Shown here: positions 5,825-8,140 of the stretch, in pieces
Numbering within the stretch: the first letter of the stretch is position 1
Layout: each line of letters begins with the position of its first letter
NCBI GenBank assembly: GCA_002298545.1
Contig: DBKQ01000104.1
Coordinates: 1,739 to 9,878 of the forward strand
DNA from: Prevotella sp. UBA746
Lineage (GTDB): Bacteria; Bacteroidota; Bacteroidia; Bacteroidales; Bacteroidaceae
Length of the DNA: 8,140 nucleotides
Reading direction: 5' to 3'
Notes under the pieces: model-generated
Told to the model about the DNA's origin: nothing
The model's database searches: none
Seen by the model: the letters and a program-made list of their open reading frames with translations, nothing else
Position numbers and translations under genes: made by a program

Positions 5825-5857
5825 TGAGTGTTGAGTATGGAGTGAGGAGTGTGGAGC
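5825..5857. repeat. 7-bp repeat tract filling the synthetase-prfB gap
   Basis: On the plus strand the spacer reads as four consecutive heptamers TGAGTGT, TGAGTAT, GGAGTGA, GGAGTGT and a partial GGAGC, ending exactly at the synthetase stop codon. On the mRNA strand it is a purine-poor (A)CTC-rich leader just before the prfB ATG, with no Shine-Dalgarno sequence. Such a tract could vary in length by slippage, or affect prfB translation. Confidence 0.75.
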
Positions 5858-7669
5858 TTATTCTTCGTACATCGCCTCAATCTCATTCTTATAATGTTCG
5901 TTTATTACTTTTCTTCGCATCTTGAGCGTGTTTGTGAGTTCGCCGCTCTCCATGGTGAATGGGTTTGGCAGCAGGGTGAAGCGCTTTATCTGCTCGTAGT
6001 GGGCAAGCTGCTGCTGCAGGGTGTCGATGCGCTCCATTATCATCTCGTGAATCTTGGCGTTGCCGCAGAGTTCCTCTCTACTGCCGAACTCGATGCCGTT
6101 TGCCTTGGCATATTCCTCGAGCGTCTTGTATTCCGGGATGATGAGGGCGGAAACAAACTTGCGCTGGTCGGCAATGATTACTATCTGGTCGATAAACTTG
6201 TCGACGAGCAGTTTTGCCTCTATCATCTGCGGTGCGATGTATTTGCCGTTGGATGTCTTGAAGAGGTCCTTGATGCGGTCTTTCAGATACAGTTCGCCGT
6301 CTTTCAGATAGCCGGAGTCTCCGGTCTTGAAGAATCCCTCGTCGTCGAACGACTGGGCGGTGATGTCGGGACGGTTGTAGTAGCCCTTCGTTATTGTGTC
6401 GCCCTTCAGGCAAATCTCGCCTTCGTCGCTGATTTTAATTTCGATGTTGTGGATTGGTCTGCCTACGGAACCTACGGTATATGGCTGTTCTCCGACGCGG
6501 TCGCACGATACGGTGGCGAGACTCTCGGTTAGTCCGTAGCCAACGACCATATTTAGTCCGATGGAGTGTACGAATTCCTCTACGTGTGCCGATACTGTGG
6601 CTCCTGCCGTAGGGAAGATGTTAGTATGTTCCAGTCCGAGTTCATGGCGAACAAGGCTGAACACGGTCTTGTTGTACATCTCGTATTCCAGATGCAGGGC
6701 GAGTGGCGGGCGCTTGCCGCGGCTCAGGTATTCGATGTTGTGCTTTCTGCCCACGGCGAGTGCATGCTTGAAGAGCTTGCGCTGCACGGCACTGGCGTTG
6801 TCTATCTTTTCCTGTACTCCGGTATATACTTTCTCCCAGAAGCGCGGCACGGCACACATGCTCGTTGGGTGGGTTTCGCGCATCGACTGCTGCACTTCTC
6901 TCGGATCGGTGTTCACAATAAGTGTGGCTCCCTCGGAGAGGCATAGCAGTGTCCAGCCTTTTTCAAAGATATGTGCGTATGGCAGGAAGTTCATGATGCG
7001 GTCGTTCTCCGTTACGTGTACGGCACGGTGGTTTGCCTCCAGCGCGGCATGGTATTGCAGATGGGAGAGCATTACGCCCTTGCTGTCGCCCGTTGTTCCG
7101 CTGGTATAGAGGATGTTGGCGAGGTCGTCGAGGTTTGCCTCCTTATAGAGCTTTTCTACTTCGGTCTGGCGCGGCAGTCCCTCGCCGAGCTTCAGGAAGT
7201 CATCGAAGTATATGGCATTGGGGTCGTTGGGGTTTATCTTCACCGTGTTGTCGTAGATGATGATACGCTCCAGTGTGGGGCAGTGGGCGAGTGTGCGGTG
7301 TGCCTTGTCGTATTGCTCCTGTTGACCTACGAAGAGGAAGCGAACCTTGGCATCGTTTATCATAAACTGTATCTGCTGCTCGCTGCTCGTGGCATAGAAC
7401 GGTATCGTGACGGCACGTATGCCCCATGCTCCGAAGTCGCTGAATATATACTGTACGGAATTTTGCGAGAACACTCCGATGTTCTCCTGTGGCTTTACGC
7501 CGAGGTTGAGCAAGGCGTTTGAAACTACCTTGACTTTCTGTGAGAATTCGTTCCACGAATATGTCTTCCACGTCTTGCTGCCGAAGTCTCTGTATATCAG
7601 GGCTTGGCGGTCGCCGTATTTCTTTGCCTGGTCGTGTACCAGGACTGACAAATGACTGTTAGTCTGCAT
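5858..7669 (-). CDS. Long-chain fatty acid-CoA ligase (AMP-forming acyl-CoA synthetase)
   Basis: 603 residues from the ATG at 7669, normal for the family. The enzyme activates fatty acids with ATP and CoA through an acyl-adenylate, for lipid synthesis, exogenous fatty acid use or breakdown; in Bacteroidetes the exact role is uncertain. The motifs of the adenylate-forming superfamily are all present: the phosphate loop YTSGTTGDSKGV (188-199), GYGLTES (377-383), GEICLKGDTITKGYY (417-431), KTGDSG (448-453), the hinge DRIKDLFKTSNGKYI (464-478) and a C-terminal lysine near 583 in GELTNTLK. No membrane segment is seen, so it is cytosolic or peripheral. The frame stays open to an ATG at 7777, but that start would place the promoter -7 element at 7737-7744 inside the coding region. 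The ATG at 7669, preceded by A-rich AAAAACAAAACATT, fits family N-termini. It is the first gene of the five-gene minus-strand operon. Confidence 0.94.
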   Translation of the reverse strand: MQTNSHLSVLVHDQAKKYGDRQALIYRDFGSKTWKTYSWNEFSQKVKVVSNALLNLGVKPQENIGVFSQNSVQYIFSDFGAWGIRAVTIPFYATSSEQQIQFMINDAKVRFLFVGQQEQYDKAHRTLAHCPTLERIIIYDNTVKINPNDPNAIYFDDFLKLGEGLPRQTEVEKLYKEANLDDLANILYTSGTTGDSKGVMLSHLQYHAALEANHRAVHVTENDRIMNFLPYAHIFEKGWTLLCLSEGATLIVNTDPREVQQSMRETHPTSMCAVPRFWEKVYTGVQEKIDNASAVQRKLFKHALAVGRKHNIEYLSRGKRPPLALHLEYEMYNKTVFSLVRHELGLEHTNIFPTAGATVSAHVEEFVHSIGLNMVVGYGLTESLATVSCDRVGEQPYTVGSVGRPIHNIEIKISDEGEICLKGDTITKGYYNRPDITAQSFDDEGFFKTGDSGYLKDGELYLKDRIKDLFKTSNGKYIAPQMIEAKLLVDKFIDQIVIIADQRKFVSALIIPEYKTLEEYAKANGIEFGSREELCGNAKIHEMIMERIDTLQQQLAHYEQIKRFTLLPNPFTMESGELTNTLKMRRKVINEHYKNEIEAMYEE

Positions 7670-7736
7670 AATGTTTTGTTTTTCTCGCTGAAAGCGCACA
7701 CAGTTGTCTGTTTTCCCTTTCGGCGACTTATTTATG

Positions 7737-7767
7737 CAAAGATAATGCAAATCGAGAGAAGAACAAA
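7737..7767 (-). promoter_or_regulatory. Promoter of the acyl-CoA synthetase/prfB operon
   Basis: On the minus strand TTTG (7767-7764), a 19-base gap, then TATCTTTG (7744-7737): an exact match to the Bacteroidetes -33/-7 consensus with ideal spacing. Transcription would begin near 7730, giving a leader of about 60 bases before the ATG at 7669. The promoter lies in the first copy of the 75-bp tandem repeat. The second copy carries the same -33 and spacer but TATCTTTT in place of TATCTTTG. Confidence 0.78.
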
Positions 7768-7889
7768 ATGAATTCATTCATTTTTTATTCCGAGATGCAG
7801 CTTATCTTATGAAAAGATAATGCAAATCGAGAGAAGAACAAAATGAATTCATTCATTTTTATTCCGAGATGCAGCTTATCTTATGAAAA
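7741..7889. repeat. Two near-identical 75-bp tandem repeats upstream of the operon
   Basis: Copies run 7741-7815 (75 bp) and 7816-7889 (74 bp); the only internal difference I find is one T fewer in the T-run of copy 2. Each contains the -33 region (CAAAA), an AAAATGAAT / ATTCATTTT dyad (7765-7773 with 7776-7784 in copy 1) and the segment TTCCGAGATGCAGC. TTATCTT and AAGATAA form a hairpin across the copy junction (7802-7808 with 7814-7820). Near identity points to a recent duplication. Confidence 0.9.
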
Positions 7890-8054
7890 GATAATGCAAA
7901 AATCCGATTAAGCGAATAGAATGAGAATTTATTATCATTCTTGAGCGTGAGGATTTTATTAAAATCGAGATAAGAACAAGAATTACAAAGATAAGAATTG
8001 TAATTCTGAATTCATTCATTTTTTATTCCGAGATGCAGCTTATCTTATGAAAAG
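7890..8054. repeat. Third, interrupted copy of the 75-bp repeat
   Basis: The copy begins GATAATGCAAA (7890-7900), is interrupted by about 61 unrelated bases, resumes AAATCGAGATAAGAACAA (7962-7979), is interrupted again by a 27-bp palindromic segment (7980-8006), and finishes with 48 bases (8007-8054) identical to the end of copy 1 (7769-7816). The first interruption contains the dyad AGAATGA / TCATTCT (7918-7924, 7935-7941). Confidence 0.82.
7979..8007. repeat. Perfect 10-bp inverted repeat within the third repeat copy
   Basis: AGAATTACAA (7979-7988) and TTGTAATTCT (7998-8007) flank a 9-base loop. The core (7980-8006) takes the place of two bases found in copies 1 and 2, so it looks like an insertion of a small palindrome. 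The minus strand across the loop also reads TATCTTTG (7993-7986), but no TTTG lies at a suitable -33 spacing. Confidence 0.7.
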
Positions 8055-8069
8055 TTACTTATAAGTAAC
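8054..8069. promoter_or_regulatory. Perfect 16-bp palindrome, possible operator
   Basis: GTTACTTATAAGTAAC is a perfect dyad immediately after the last repeat copy. It is a candidate binding site for a dimeric regulator. No gene is visible from here to the end of the window, so its target is unknown. Confidence 0.4.
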
Positions 8070-8140
8070 AAGTCAAAATTATTTTATACAACCGACAATG
8101 GAGATAATATAAAAAACCACAAGTACAACTTATACAACAA
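8070..8140. other. A/T-rich end of the window, nothing identified
   Basis: I see no gene start, RNA gene or strong repeat in this short A/T-rich segment. It may be the upstream or 3' region of a gene beyond the window. Confidence 0.5.

Noticed and set aside
5849..6532. Plus-strand open frame of 227 codons
   Set aside because: Antisense to the acyl-CoA synthetase C-terminus, which has strong family motifs. The frame is open because of codon bias on the opposite strand.
7670..7777. 36-residue N-terminal extension of the acyl-CoA synthetase
   Set aside because: It would place the consensus -7 promoter element and part of the 75-bp repeat inside the coding region, and its sequence does not resemble the family N-terminus. 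The ATG at 7669 is preferred.

Overview
The window looks like a piece of a Bacteroidetes chromosome, most likely Prevotellaceae. The evidence is an S46 dipeptidyl-peptidase end, promoters of the Bacteroidetes type (TAnnTTTG at -7, TTTG about 17-19 bases upstream), A/T-rich leaders in place of strong Shine-Dalgarno sequences, and abundant short intergenic repeats. The genus is inferred from family and motif knowledge and was not tested by a search.

Layout. (1) 1-435, plus strand: the C-terminus of a secreted S46 peptidase with its catalytic GNSGSP motif, followed by a hairpin terminator at 462-515. (2) 608-898, minus strand: an unrecognised 96-residue protein with two hydrophobic segments. (3) 1092-3057: a repeat-rich stretch holding one gene, a 445-residue AAA_14/DUF4143 ATPase on the minus strand. 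It is bracketed by two copies, in opposite orientation, of a GTGTGAGGGT-based composite repeat. Behind its promoter sit five 32-33 bp direct repeats and a pair of dyad elements. (4) 3069-7669, all minus strand: an apparent operon reading from right to left. It runs long-chain acyl-CoA synthetase, prfB (release factor 2), a 46-residue single-span membrane protein, a CYTH-domain triphosphatase-like protein, and a membrane-anchored triple helix-hairpin-helix protein. Gaps are 38, 36, 12 and 6 bases. (5) 7670-8140: non-coding. It holds a good promoter for the operon, inside the first of two near-perfect 75-bp tandem repeats, then a third, interrupted copy and further palindromes.

The conserved genes are housekeeping: fatty acid activation, translation termination, phosphate/nucleotide chemistry and a DNA-binding membrane protein. 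They do not form an obvious pathway. What is unusual lies mainly between the genes: inverted composite repeats around the ATPase, an iteron-like array overlapping its promoter, a duplicated promoter repeat ahead of the synthetase, and a spacer made of 7-bp repeats between the synthetase and prfB. I see no CRISPR array, tRNA, rRNA, transposase or integrase, and no clearly new multi-gene system. The best candidate for something under-described is the ATPase with its flanking repeats and promoter array.
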